Source of the DNA: Rhizobium sp. AQ_MP
Lineage (GTDB): Bacteria > Pseudomonadota > Alphaproteobacteria > Rhizobiales > Rhizobiaceae
NCBI RefSeq assembly: GCF_014237835.1
Contig: NZ_JACJVI010000004.1
Coordinates: 273,291-337,290 of the forward strand
Reading direction: 5' to 3'
Length of the DNA: 64,000 nt
Shown one piece after another: positions 57,566 to 64,000 of the stretch. The notes under the pieces are model-generated. The model was not told the DNA's origin, searched no databases, and saw only the letters and a program-made list of their open reading frames with translations. Each line of letters opens with the position of its first letter. Within the stretch, counting starts at the first letter, position 1. Both the position numbers and the translations under genes were made by a program.

Positions 57566-59659
57566 ATGGGAGTCCGCCACGGGGTCGAAAATCTTATCCG
57601 CCGGGGAAACATCTTCTACTGGCGGCCACGCATTCCAGCAGCCTTCATTCACTGCCAACCCGGCAGCCGACTTTCACTGACCCTTCATTGTTCGGACCAT
57701 AGGAAAGCACAGATGATCGGCCGCAGACTGAACACGCGGCTTGCCGAATTGAAGATGCAGTCGAAGGAAACAATGTCCAAGCAGCAGCTCCAGAAGCTCT
57801 TTGAACATGAGCGCGACAAGGAACTCGAGCGACTGGGAGAGATCAGCGAAGCCTCGAAGATCTTCGGGCGCGCGGGTGATGTCGTTGACATGGAGCTCGA
57901 TCTTGAAGCGGGCTGGGCCTACCAACTTCTCGCCAAGTTCGGAACCCGTGTGGAACTCTCCCTGGAGGGAGACTGCATCGGCCTCAGCTATCTCTTGAAG
58001 AATGGCGTACCAGTCTCCCATGTCGATGCCATCCGCACCAACTATCGCGCTGAGCGCACCACAGCCGTTAGCGCAAGCTTTGAAGCCGGCATCCGCAGGC
58101 TGATGTACCACTTCGAGATCGAAGACACCGCGATCAATCGCCAGCGAGCAGCGTCAAAGATCTTCGAAGGTCGCGCAGCAGCCCTCCTTGAGATCGATGA
58201 GCGCCACGAACTAGTGGATAGAACCTTGAGCGAGTTCACTGGCGGCGGCAGACCAGCCAGTCCCGCACCGCGGGCCCCAGCAGTCGAAGTCGCCGCTCCG
58301 GTTTTAGACCAAACGCCTTCCATTCCCGCAGAGGCGGAGGCCCTACCTCCACCCCTGGCCCCGGCCCCGCCCTCGGAAGAAGCAAAGCCTGCCTATCTCG
58401 ATCTTACCCCGCGCCCGGCAGAGCCAAGCAAAGCCAGTGTGACACCGAAGTCAGGGGCACAGCGGGTCGTCCCCGTTTCTGACTTCGAGCAGGAATGTGA
58501 AAAGCTGATCGCCAATATGGGTAACGAGTGGGAGCCAGCGACCGGGCGAGATGCCATGGCGTTGGTTCGAATTTTCAAGTCCGTTCTCATCGAGCACGGC
58601 GTCGAACATTCCGGCCAGATCGAGCAGTATCACATTGGCCAGCTCCGTCAGCACTTCAATTATATCCCCACAGACTGGGGACGAAGCAGCAGAATGCGTG
58701 TCATGTCAGCCCCGGAGTTGCGTGCTGAAGGTGACAGATTGAAGCGCCTGGCTGAGGCTGCCGGAACCAAGCCGAAAGTGGGGCTCGCGGCCACGACAAT
58801 TCGCAAACATTTCGGAAACCTTCAGCATTTTCTGAAGCACCTCAAAGGCCACGGTTTCGAAATCGAGGCCTGGACTTTCGAGGGTCTGCGACCGAGGAAG
58901 CCGAAAGCAGGAGACATTCGTCACCAGCAATACAAGCCTACGCCGAAAGACATCGCTCCGATTTTCTCGACTCCCGTCTACACCGGATCTCTGGGCCAAT
59001 TTCGGCAACGGAAAAAAGCCGGCCCGCACGTCTTTCACGACTCGCTCTACTTCCTCCCGATCCTCTTCACCTATCTCGGGCCGAGGCGCAAAGAATTTGC
59101 CGGGCTGGCGGTGGATGACATTGCGAAAGACGATGATGGATATGTCATCATCCTTCGAACCAATACCTATCGCCGCCTGAAAAACAGACAATCGAAGCGG
59201 ATGTTGCCGCTCCCAGACGAAATGGTGCGTCTCGGCTTCATCGAATACGTCGAAGCAATCAAGAGATTGGGCTATGGGCCGCTGTTCCCTGACCTCTTCT
59301 CCGACAAAACCAACAATGATCCCGGCGATCGCTTCTACGATACATTCGTGCCCATCATGCAAGAAGCGCTGGGCGAAAAGATGTGGGACCGGGCGATCCA
59401 TGCGTTCCGCCACGGCATGGCAGATACATTGAAACAGGCCGGAGTCTCGCCCGATGTTATCGATGATATCTCAGGTCGCCTTACCGAGGGGAGCGAGACC
59501 AATACGCGCTACACCAACCCTGCCGGGCTCCCACTGATGCGGAGCGTTCTTCAAAACTACCCCGTGATCACGTCGAACGTCGAACATAAGCCACTCCAGC
59601 TCCTGCCCTGGATTGAGAACAAGCAGTCCCCTCCGTGGGCGCGTGAGGGGAAGAAGTAA
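57566..59659 (+). CDS. Large tyrosine recombinase (integrase) adjacent to tRNA-Gln
   Basis: A 697-residue tyrosine recombinase. The catalytic domain is C-terminal: the first Arg is R507 in LGPRRKEFAGLAVDD, a Lys follows in KNRQSKRMLPLPDE, the HxxR box is H612-R615 in HAFRHGMADTL, and the nucleophile is Y649 in NTRYTNPAG. The N-terminal 200 residues hold an arm-binding-like start (RRGNIFYWRPRIPAAF) and a helical region; a Pro/Ala-rich linker covers about 225-290; a SAM-like core-binding part is near 305-450. It is about twice the usual integrase length. Repeats at 57479-57515 precede it. Confidence 0.9.
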   Translation: MGVRHGVENLIRRGNIFYWRPRIPAAFIHCQPGSRLSLTLHCSDHRKAQMIGRRLNTRLAELKMQSKETMSKQQLQKLFEHERDKELERLGEISEASKIFGRAGDVVDMELDLEAGWAYQLLAKFGTRVELSLEGDCIGLSYLLKNGVPVSHVDAIRTNYRAERTTAVSASFEAGIRRLMYHFEIEDTAINRQRAASKIFEGRAAALLEIDERHELVDRTLSEFTGGGRPASPAPRAPAVEVAAPVLDQTPSIPAEAEALPPPLAPAPPSEEAKPAYLDLTPRPAEPSKASVTPKSGAQRVVPVSDFEQECEKLIANMGNEWEPATGRDAMALVRIFKSVLIEHGVEHSGQIEQYHIGQLRQHFNYIPTDWGRSSRMRVMSAPELRAEGDRLKRLAEAAGTKPKVGLAATTIRKHFGNLQHFLKHLKGHGFEIEAWTFEGLRPRKPKAGDIRHQQYKPTPKDIAPIFSTPVYTGSLGQFRQRKKAGPHVFHDSLYFLPILFTYLGPRRKEFAGLAVDDIAKDDDGYVIILRTNTYRRLKNRQSKRMLPLPDEMVRLGFIEYVEAIKRLGYGPLFPDLFSDKTNNDPGDRFYDTFVPIMQEALGEKMWDRAIHAFRHGMADTLKQAGVSPDVIDDISGRLTEGSETNTRYTNPAGLPLMRSVLQNYPVITSNVEHKPLQLLPWIENKQSPPWAREGKK

Positions 59660-59665
59660 GGGCGT

Positions 59666-59690
59666 CGAGGCGGAAATGATTTCCGCCTCG
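59666..59690. terminator. Bidirectional terminator between the two recombinase genes
   Basis: CGAGGCGGAA (59666-59675) pairs with TTCCGCCTCG (59681-59690), loop ATGAT, between convergent stops at 59659 and 59705. Confidence 0.75.
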
Positions 59691-59704
59691 ATCAACCCTG
59701 GCCC

Positions 59705-62026
59705 CTACGCTGCTTCCCAGACCTGGTTCAGAATGCGTGCGGCGAGTGCCGACTTATCTTGTGGCAGGAAGCGACCGTAGTGCTTGGCAACCATGTCCGC
59801 TGTGTCCTGGATGGCATAGCTCGCCTGCTCATATGAGCCCGTCTGCTTCAGTATGTGTGTGGCAAGCACATCGCGGACATTGTGCGGGCCGTGGGGCAAG
59901 AGACCCTTGATGGCCCCTCGCCCGGTATAGGGATTGTAGATGCCGTATCGCTGGATCGTCAGCCGCCACGCTTCATAGAAGCTGGTGATGTCATAGGCTG
60001 CCTCAGTGCTGGTCGTTTTGACCGTCTTCACAAAGAAGGTTCCGGGATCCTCTGCCGTTCGCAACAGCACCGCCCTATGCCGTTCGATATAGGCGTCGAT
60101 GTAACGATACAGATCGAGAAGATCCGGCAGGATCAAACGAAAGGGCTTGTCGCCGAAGAATGAGGAATGGGCATTCTTGAATGCGACGGCCGGGATCAAC
60201 ACTTCCCAACCGCCGTCTCGATCGCTCCACCGGATCTCGCCGCGCTTCATCTTCTCGAGGACACGCTCAGACCGCGGGATCTGCCCCCGAGGGCACAACA
60301 TCAATTGCCTCAGGTTCTTCTGGCGCAATCCGAGATGCAGCCCAAGTCGCAACATCAGAAATGAGCGGACGGCCTCGGCGGCAGGGCGAGGATAGAGCTC
60401 CTCATCAGGCATCAGCCGAATGATCTCTTCTGTGATCTTCCTGTACTCGCCGACCGGGCTTTCAGCTTCAAGAACGGGCATAATGGGTTCGAAGGGATCG
60501 CGATGAACGCGTGCGATGCGCTGAATTTCCTTCACGCGTTGTGACGCATGCTTGTGGAAATCCTCGCAGGCGCCATGCCAGTCCTCGCGGGCGTAGTCGA
60601 TCTCGTTTTGAGAGACGAGCACCGGAATCGCATGCACCCGGGTCAGAAGCTCTGGATGTTGGCGAAGCCACCCAGTCCCCTCCTTGGTGATCGCCAACGC
60701 AATGCGCAGCATGTCGACTTCCCAGGACGTGTAGAAGCCCCGGCGGCACTCCCGCCATTGCAGATACCAGTCCCAAACGCCTGGAAAGATCAGAAGGCCA
60801 AAGTTCAGATGGCGCAGGGACACCCCGCACCCTTGAATTTCTCCGCTCTTCGAGGCCGCCAGCGCCCCGAACATCAAGCCAAGATGTTCGATCTTTTGGG
60901 AAGCAGTTTCTTCGCCCCAGACCCCGCTGCGCTGAAAGCCGATCGAGGTTAGCGCAGACGTTTTGAAACGAATGAGATCGGCCATCTCCATGGCGAGCGC
61001 TGGCGGCGCATCGATAACACCAGAGAGAAGGTCGGGATCCTCGATCGCACCGTGGTCATCCACAGTGACGTCAATCTTTCCACTCCGGTGCACCTGCCCG
61101 CCATAGGCTACTCCTGGGAACCTGATGGCATAGCGCTGCTTCGCCGCCGCCGCCTGAAATTTCCGATAATCGGTAGAGCCGCTGATGATCACCCGGCGGA
61201 CCCATTCAAGAATTTCCTCCCTTTTGGCGAACGGCAGAGAGTTGAAATCATCGGGCAGATGCCAGGCCAGTCGGCGACGCTCGGCGGGTTCGATCCCTGA
61301 CAGATCAAAGCCTGAGCATGAGCGTGCTTGATGCGGCAGCTTCGCCTTGAGATAGCCTTGGGGCAGTCGGTAGCGGCGCTCGATCCTCCCCAATACCTCG
61401 AAGCTATCTGTGCTGCGAGGCACACGCCTGCCCTCCATCCAGCTCAGGATCGTGTTCTTGTCAGTCGGTTCATCCGGTGGAACGATTGATCGGTGCAGGA
61501 CCCAGTAGGTTTCACCATGCCGCCGCATATGAAGCGCCAGAGCCTCGGCAAAGCCGGAGGGTTCGATCCACTCGGTGAAAAGAGGCTCGGGAAACTCCAC
61601 TGTCCCCGAGGACACTCTCTGCGAAGCCGTCGGCTCGATAGCTGACGGGCGCGATTCCGCCGCCTCTTTCGCCCTAGCGGGTTTTGCTGTTTTACGCGCC
61701 GCTGCGACTCGGCGGGGCTTCTGGCCAGATCGATCGGCCTCAGACAGGCTGCCGTCCCTGCCCCAGCGGATGATTGCATCAAAGCCCGGATCAAGCGCAC
61801 GGTGATGGGTTGCCAGCAGCTCTGCGTCGACACCAGTCACTCTGGAAACGATTTGCCAGTCGGTTCTGCCATTGGTTCTCGGCGGTCCGCATCTGCGCTC
61901 GATCAAGCGTCGCATGTAGGCTTTGAGCGCCTCAGCGTCATCGCTGGAAAAGATGGGGTTCAGTCGCTGCAGGCAATAGGCGTCGATCTTGCGCTGAAAG
62001 GTTCTGATGGCTGTAAGCTTCGTCAT
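59705..62026 (-). CDS. Second, divergent large tyrosine recombinase-like protein
   Basis: A 773-residue protein. The C-terminal 230 residues carry a tyrosine recombinase core: R568 in LGLRQKNLRQLML, the HxxR box H715-R718 in PHNVRDVLATHIL, and Y750 in AKHYGRFLPQDKS; the 35-residue spacing to the Tyr is normal. The N-terminal 540 residues are unlike common integrases, with a basic Ala/Lys linker (about 105-135, AAARKTAKPARAKEA) and mixed helical regions. It has no close named family that I recognise. The ATG at 62024-62026 lacks a strong ribosome-binding site. Confidence 0.8.
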   Translation of the reverse strand: MTKLTAIRTFQRKIDAYCLQRLNPIFSSDDAEALKAYMRRLIERRCGPPRTNGRTDWQIVSRVTGVDAELLATHHRALDPGFDAIIRWGRDGSLSEADRSGQKPRRVAAARKTAKPARAKEAAESRPSAIEPTASQRVSSGTVEFPEPLFTEWIEPSGFAEALALHMRRHGETYWVLHRSIVPPDEPTDKNTILSWMEGRRVPRSTDSFEVLGRIERRYRLPQGYLKAKLPHQARSCSGFDLSGIEPAERRRLAWHLPDDFNSLPFAKREEILEWVRRVIISGSTDYRKFQAAAAKQRYAIRFPGVAYGGQVHRSGKIDVTVDDHGAIEDPDLLSGVIDAPPALAMEMADLIRFKTSALTSIGFQRSGVWGEETASQKIEHLGLMFGALAASKSGEIQGCGVSLRHLNFGLLIFPGVWDWYLQWRECRRGFYTSWEVDMLRIALAITKEGTGWLRQHPELLTRVHAIPVLVSQNEIDYAREDWHGACEDFHKHASQRVKEIQRIARVHRDPFEPIMPVLEAESPVGEYRKITEEIIRLMPDEELYPRPAAEAVRSFLMLRLGLHLGLRQKNLRQLMLCPRGQIPRSERVLEKMKRGEIRWSDRDGGWEVLIPAVAFKNAHSSFFGDKPFRLILPDLLDLYRYIDAYIERHRAVLLRTAEDPGTFFVKTVKTTSTEAAYDITSFYEAWRLTIQRYGIYNPYTGRGAIKGLLPHGPHNVRDVLATHILKQTGSYEQASYAIQDTADMVAKHYGRFLPQDKSALAARILNQVWEAA

Positions 62027-62050
62027 TTCACATCATGCTCGTGGTTATTC

Positions 62051-62072
62051 TGCCCCTCGATCGAGAGGGGCA
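62051..62072. promoter_or_regulatory. Palindrome upstream of the second recombinase gene
   Basis: TGCCCCTC (62051-62058) and GAGGGGCA (62065-62072) flank GATCGA, 25 bases before the recombinase start; it could be an operator or a leader hairpin. Confidence 0.5.
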
Positions 62073-62261
62073 GTCGAGCTAGGCGAGCTGCGTTAACGAA
62101 ACGTTTGAGGTTGGGGGCGCTGTGGAATTGCGATTCAGAATCAAACGGCGTTTTATGAAGTAATGGGGGGAATAGGTCCGGATCAGATGAACGCCGTTCG
62201 GCGCTCACTGCTTGGCAACAGCGGTAAACACGAAGGCACCGAAGCTAACTCTGGTCAGCTC

Positions 62262-62576
62262 TCACTCATCCTCAGGAGCGCCATCTGGATGGAGAAGGTG
62301 AAGCTTTCGCCGGAACGGACGGTCATCGACCCGGTACTTTCCTACGAGGTCATCGAAAACGAGATCGCTTTCGCGCTCGTCAAAGCCCTGGTCGACCAAC
62401 ATCGAGACGATCTTTTCCTGGAACTTCTCCAGCTCGGCTTCCTGCCCCTTTTCAATCGCGCGCCGGATCAGCCAGAACAGGGCGACACGGGCAACGTCAT
62501 CTCGCTCTGGGCGCTTAGCCCGCCTGTTTGCGTCGCGCAGTGCCTTCTGCCGCTGCCTCGCTGCTTTCAATGTCAT
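62262..62576 (-). CDS. Small unrecognised protein of the island
   Basis: A 104-residue, highly charged protein. The ATG at 62574-62576 has a perfect AGGAGG 5 bases upstream, strong support for translation. It starts with a basic helix (MTLKAARQRQKALRDANRRA), has a central helix (VALFWLIRRAIEKGQEAELE) and an acidic region (FDERESDLVFDDLVGKYRVD). No family is recognised. It lies between the protease pair and the second recombinase on the same strand, 235 bases before the latter, so it may be a recombination directionality factor, a regulator, or an accessory protein; this is guesswork from position and size. Confidence 0.78.
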   Translation of the reverse strand: MTLKAARQRQKALRDANRRAKRPERDDVARVALFWLIRRAIEKGQEAELEKFQEKIVSMLVDQGFDERESDLVFDDLVGKYRVDDRPFRRKLHLLHPDGAPEDE

Positions 62577-62662
62577 AAGCCCTCCTGATAGATTTCTGGC
62601 CCTATCATGGTCAAGGGACCGGCGGCGCGGTGCAAGCGTGTTTTGGATGAATCGAAACCATC

Positions 62663-62681
62663 GATTTCTGAATCAGAAATC
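62663..62681. promoter_or_regulatory. 19-base perfect palindrome
   Basis: GATTTCTGA-A-TCAGAAATC, nine bases on each side of one central base. Located 87 bases upstream of the 104-aa gene start, overlapping repeat copy 1; typical of a dimeric repressor site. Confidence 0.6.
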
Positions 62682-62852
62682 CAGAGTTCGGAATCAAATA
62701 AGCGCAATTTGTTTCGGGTTGCGGGCGCTTTGTTTCAGCGCGAGACAGGTTGCCTGAGGTTGAACGCCGTTGCGGAATCGATCTGCCAGACTTCTGAATC
62801 AAAAATCCCGAAGTCGGAATCAAACATGCGCAATTTGTTTCAGGTTACCGGC
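62666..62852. repeat. Two 61-base imperfect direct repeats, iteron-like
   Basis: Copy 1 (62666-62726) and copy 2 (62792-62852) are offset by 126 bases and agree at about 85% of positions by eye. Each holds two copies of the unit TTC-N-GAATCA and ends GCGCAATTTGTTTC. A further match, TTCAGAATCAAA, lies at about 62135-62146. The arrangement resembles iterons or multiple binding sites for one protein. Confidence 0.72.
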
Positions 62853-62891
62853 AAAGCGAGATGCCTTGCCGACAACCCGAAGTCAGTTGGC

Positions 62892-63671
62892 TCAAATCGA
62901 CATCGTTTGTCGAATGGCAACGCTGTTCCGGTCATCGAGGATGTCGATTACCGTCTCCCCATCCAGCGCCTGCTGTTCGAACAGAACCGCCGTCAGCCGA
63001 TCAAGCCGCTCCCTATTGTCATTGAGGATTTCGGCCGCCCGCCCGAGCGACTTCTCAAGCCGACAATGGACGCGAGCGGCTAAATCCGGATGCGCATCGA
63101 GCACCACGGTCGGATCCTTGTCATCCCGGTATAGGAGCGGCTGCACCGCCCCAAAGCCAAGACTGCGCTCCAGGGCAAGCGCAAGCCCGGTCGCACGGGC
63201 GAGATCACTGTCTTCTGACCCGGCCGAGCCAACAGAGACTGAGCAGAAGACAATCTGCTCTGCCGCCCGCCCGGCCATCAGCATCGTTAGCAGATCTTCC
63301 CGATAGCCGAGCGTGTCGCTGCCCGACCTATGGAAGGACAGTAGATTGTACCCGCCTTCGGGCATGTCGATCGTAATCCCCTGGATTGGACCGAGCTTGA
63401 GGACGTGATGGACGATCGCATGGCCCGCCTCATGGACAGCGAAGCGCCAGCGTAGATCATGCGGAAGCTGCGGCCTGTTCATGCGGATGCCGTCCTCCAG
63501 ATCCTTGTATCGGATCGGACGCGTCTGCCGGCGAGCGACCTGACGGGCTTCGCGTACGATGCGTTCGACGTCAGCCCCCGTAAGGCCCATCGCACGGGTT
63601 CCCAGGCGCTTCAGAACCGATTGAACGTCGATCTCGATTGAACCCGTATTGGTCATGACTTGCTCGGTCAT
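62892..63671 (-). CDS. FtsH-like zinc peptidase domain protein, second half of a split AAA+ protease
   Basis: A 259-residue protein. It begins with the end of an AAA+ lid domain (AMGLTGADVERIVREARQVA, residues about 28-47) and then the M41 peptidase domain with HEAGH zinc ligands (residues 80-84, in RFAVHEAGHAIVHH) and the third ligand Asp in SEDSDLARATGLA. The terminal helix is EQQALDGETVIDIL. In normal FtsH the ATPase precedes it in the same chain. Here the ATG overlaps the ATPase stop as ATGA (63668-63671), so the two are translated in a coupled manner. No membrane segment is present in this half. Confidence 0.88.
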   Translation of the reverse strand: MTEQVMTNTGSIEIDVQSVLKRLGTRAMGLTGADVERIVREARQVARRQTRPIRYKDLEDGIRMNRPQLPHDLRWRFAVHEAGHAIVHHVLKLGPIQGITIDMPEGGYNLLSFHRSGSDTLGYREDLLTMLMAGRAAEQIVFCSVSVGSAGSEDSDLARATGLALALERSLGFGAVQPLLYRDDKDPTVVLDAHPDLAARVHCRLEKSLGRAAEILNDNRERLDRLTAVLFEQQALDGETVIDILDDRNSVAIRQTMSI

Positions 63672-64000
63672 TGGCTGCCTCCATTCAGCGCTGCTTGTTG
63701 ACTTAGGCTGTCCTCTACATCCGGGGACGGCTTGGGGATCTCGGGTTCCTCCTTGGTTCGCACTTGCCCCTCGGCAACCAGAACCTTCAGATCCTCGCCG
63801 AGATGGTGCCGGAAGATCTCGGCAAGGGTCGCTGTGTCAGGCCGCGGGATCTCGATTTGGGTTTCCAAGCGCCCGGAACGTTTTAAGGCCTCGTCGATTT
63901 GCTCCGGTCGATTGGTGGCGCCGACGACGATGAGGCCTTCGCCCTTCACCGCACCATCGAGGAGTTCGAGCGCTTTGTTGACGACACCATTCCAATAGTC
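63668..64000 (-). CDS. AAA+ ATPase half of the split FtsH-like protease, cut by the window edge
   Basis: The frame is open to base 64000, giving 110 residues of the C-terminal end. It reads YWNGVVNKALELLDGAVKGE, GLIVVGATNRPEQIDEALKR and SGRLETQIEIPRPDTA, the AAA second region of homology with the arginine-finger NRP...R. It ends in a linker (VRTKEEPEIPKPSPDVEDS) and stops at 63668, overlapping the peptidase start. The Walker A and B motifs and the N-terminus lie outside the window. Whether it carries membrane segments cannot be seen. Confidence 0.85.
   Translation of the reverse strand, partial: DYWNGVVNKALELLDGAVKGEGLIVVGATNRPEQIDEALKRSGRLETQIEIPRPDTATLAEIFRHHLGEDLKVLVAEGQVRTKEEPEIPKPSPDVEDSLSQQAALNGGSQ

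Larger units (their letters stand above)
62577..62891. other. AT-rich, repeat-bearing intergenic region of the island
   Basis: No convincing gene. An open plus-strand frame (62607-63083) crosses it, but its first part is simply the translated direct repeat and its end overlaps the peptidase. The region should hold the promoter of the 104-aa gene and contains the palindrome and repeats listed separately. Confidence 0.6.
57334..64000. mobile_element. Putative tRNA-Gln-integrated genomic island, left part
   Basis: A large tyrosine recombinase gene begins 159 bases after a tRNA gene. It is followed by a second recombinase-like gene, a small unknown gene, iteron-like repeats and a split AAA+ zinc protease, none of which belong to the core blocks seen elsewhere in the window. 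The base composition is visibly less GC-rich in parts (62,640-62,850). Only the left end is inside the window; the right attachment site was not seen. The candidate att core is the tRNA 3' end (about 57380-57407). Confidence 0.72.

Noticed and set aside
62607..63083. A 158-codon plus-strand frame with repeated peptide SES...MRNLF
   Set aside because: The repeat in the peptide is just the 126-base-offset DNA repeat read in frame; the rest is antisense to the peptidase. No good ribosome-binding site.

Overview
The window looks like chromosomal DNA of a member of the Rhizobiaceae (Rhizobium/Agrobacterium-type alphaproteobacterium). The evidence is a CIRCE-controlled groESL operon with the typical GroEL tail, a hisS-hisZ-hisG cluster, the mannosylfructose synthase/phosphatase pair known from Agrobacterium, the alphaproteobacterial F1-ATPase inhibitor zeta subunit (DUF1476), a DUF1127 protein, and rhizobial intergenic palindromic repeats. 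Genus and species cannot be fixed from this sequence alone.

Layout. 1-3.2 kb: ribF (cut by the window edge), a HAD phosphatase and a chromate transporter, all on minus. 3.2-5.6 kb: groE promoter, CIRCE, groES, groEL, then an unusual 99-bp tandem duplication of the groEL 3' end and a terminator. 5.6-8 kb: a gene-poor stretch with an orphan PAS-like protein, then GST and DoxX. 8-12 kb: hisS, hisZ, hisG with rhizobial repeats between and behind them. 12-18.6 kb: a RelBE-type pair leading into a methyltransferase-like gene, small copper/metal-type exported proteins, two convergent DNA-glycosylase-type genes and two tandem L,D-transpeptidases. 18.7-24.3 kb: glycolate oxidase glcD/E/F with an extra membrane gene and a divergent LysR regulator. 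24-27.7 kb: a DUF6880-like protein, HicAB and DUF3422. 27.7-31.6 kb: a GntR regulator and the LutABC lactate oxidation operon with an evident operator. 31.7-33.8 kb: mannosylfructose synthesis. 34-39.4 kb: Nudix, PhoB-box-preceded Pit phosphate transporter, rsmE, gshA and a DUF937-like protein. 39.5-45.6 kb: a chemoreceptor, DUF1127, LysR and TetR regulators, and a patatin phospholipase. 45.7-57 kb: alcohol dehydrogenase, Tat-exported dienelactone hydrolase, guaB, ATPase zeta, an MBL-fold protein, a DHA2 exporter, rlmE and ppx/gppA.

At 57,334 a tRNA-Gln(CTG) gene marks the left edge of what looks like an integrated element that runs past the right end of the window. It carries a large tyrosine recombinase preceded by three 13-bp-spaced direct repeats (likely arm sites), a second, very divergent and convergently oriented tyrosine recombinase, an unrecognised 104-aa gene, an iteron-like repeat region with a 19-bp palindrome, and an FtsH-like AAA+ zinc protease split into two translationally coupled genes. 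This right-hand segment is the least ordinary part of the window and the best candidate for an undescribed system. The rest is mostly core housekeeping and metabolic chromosome.
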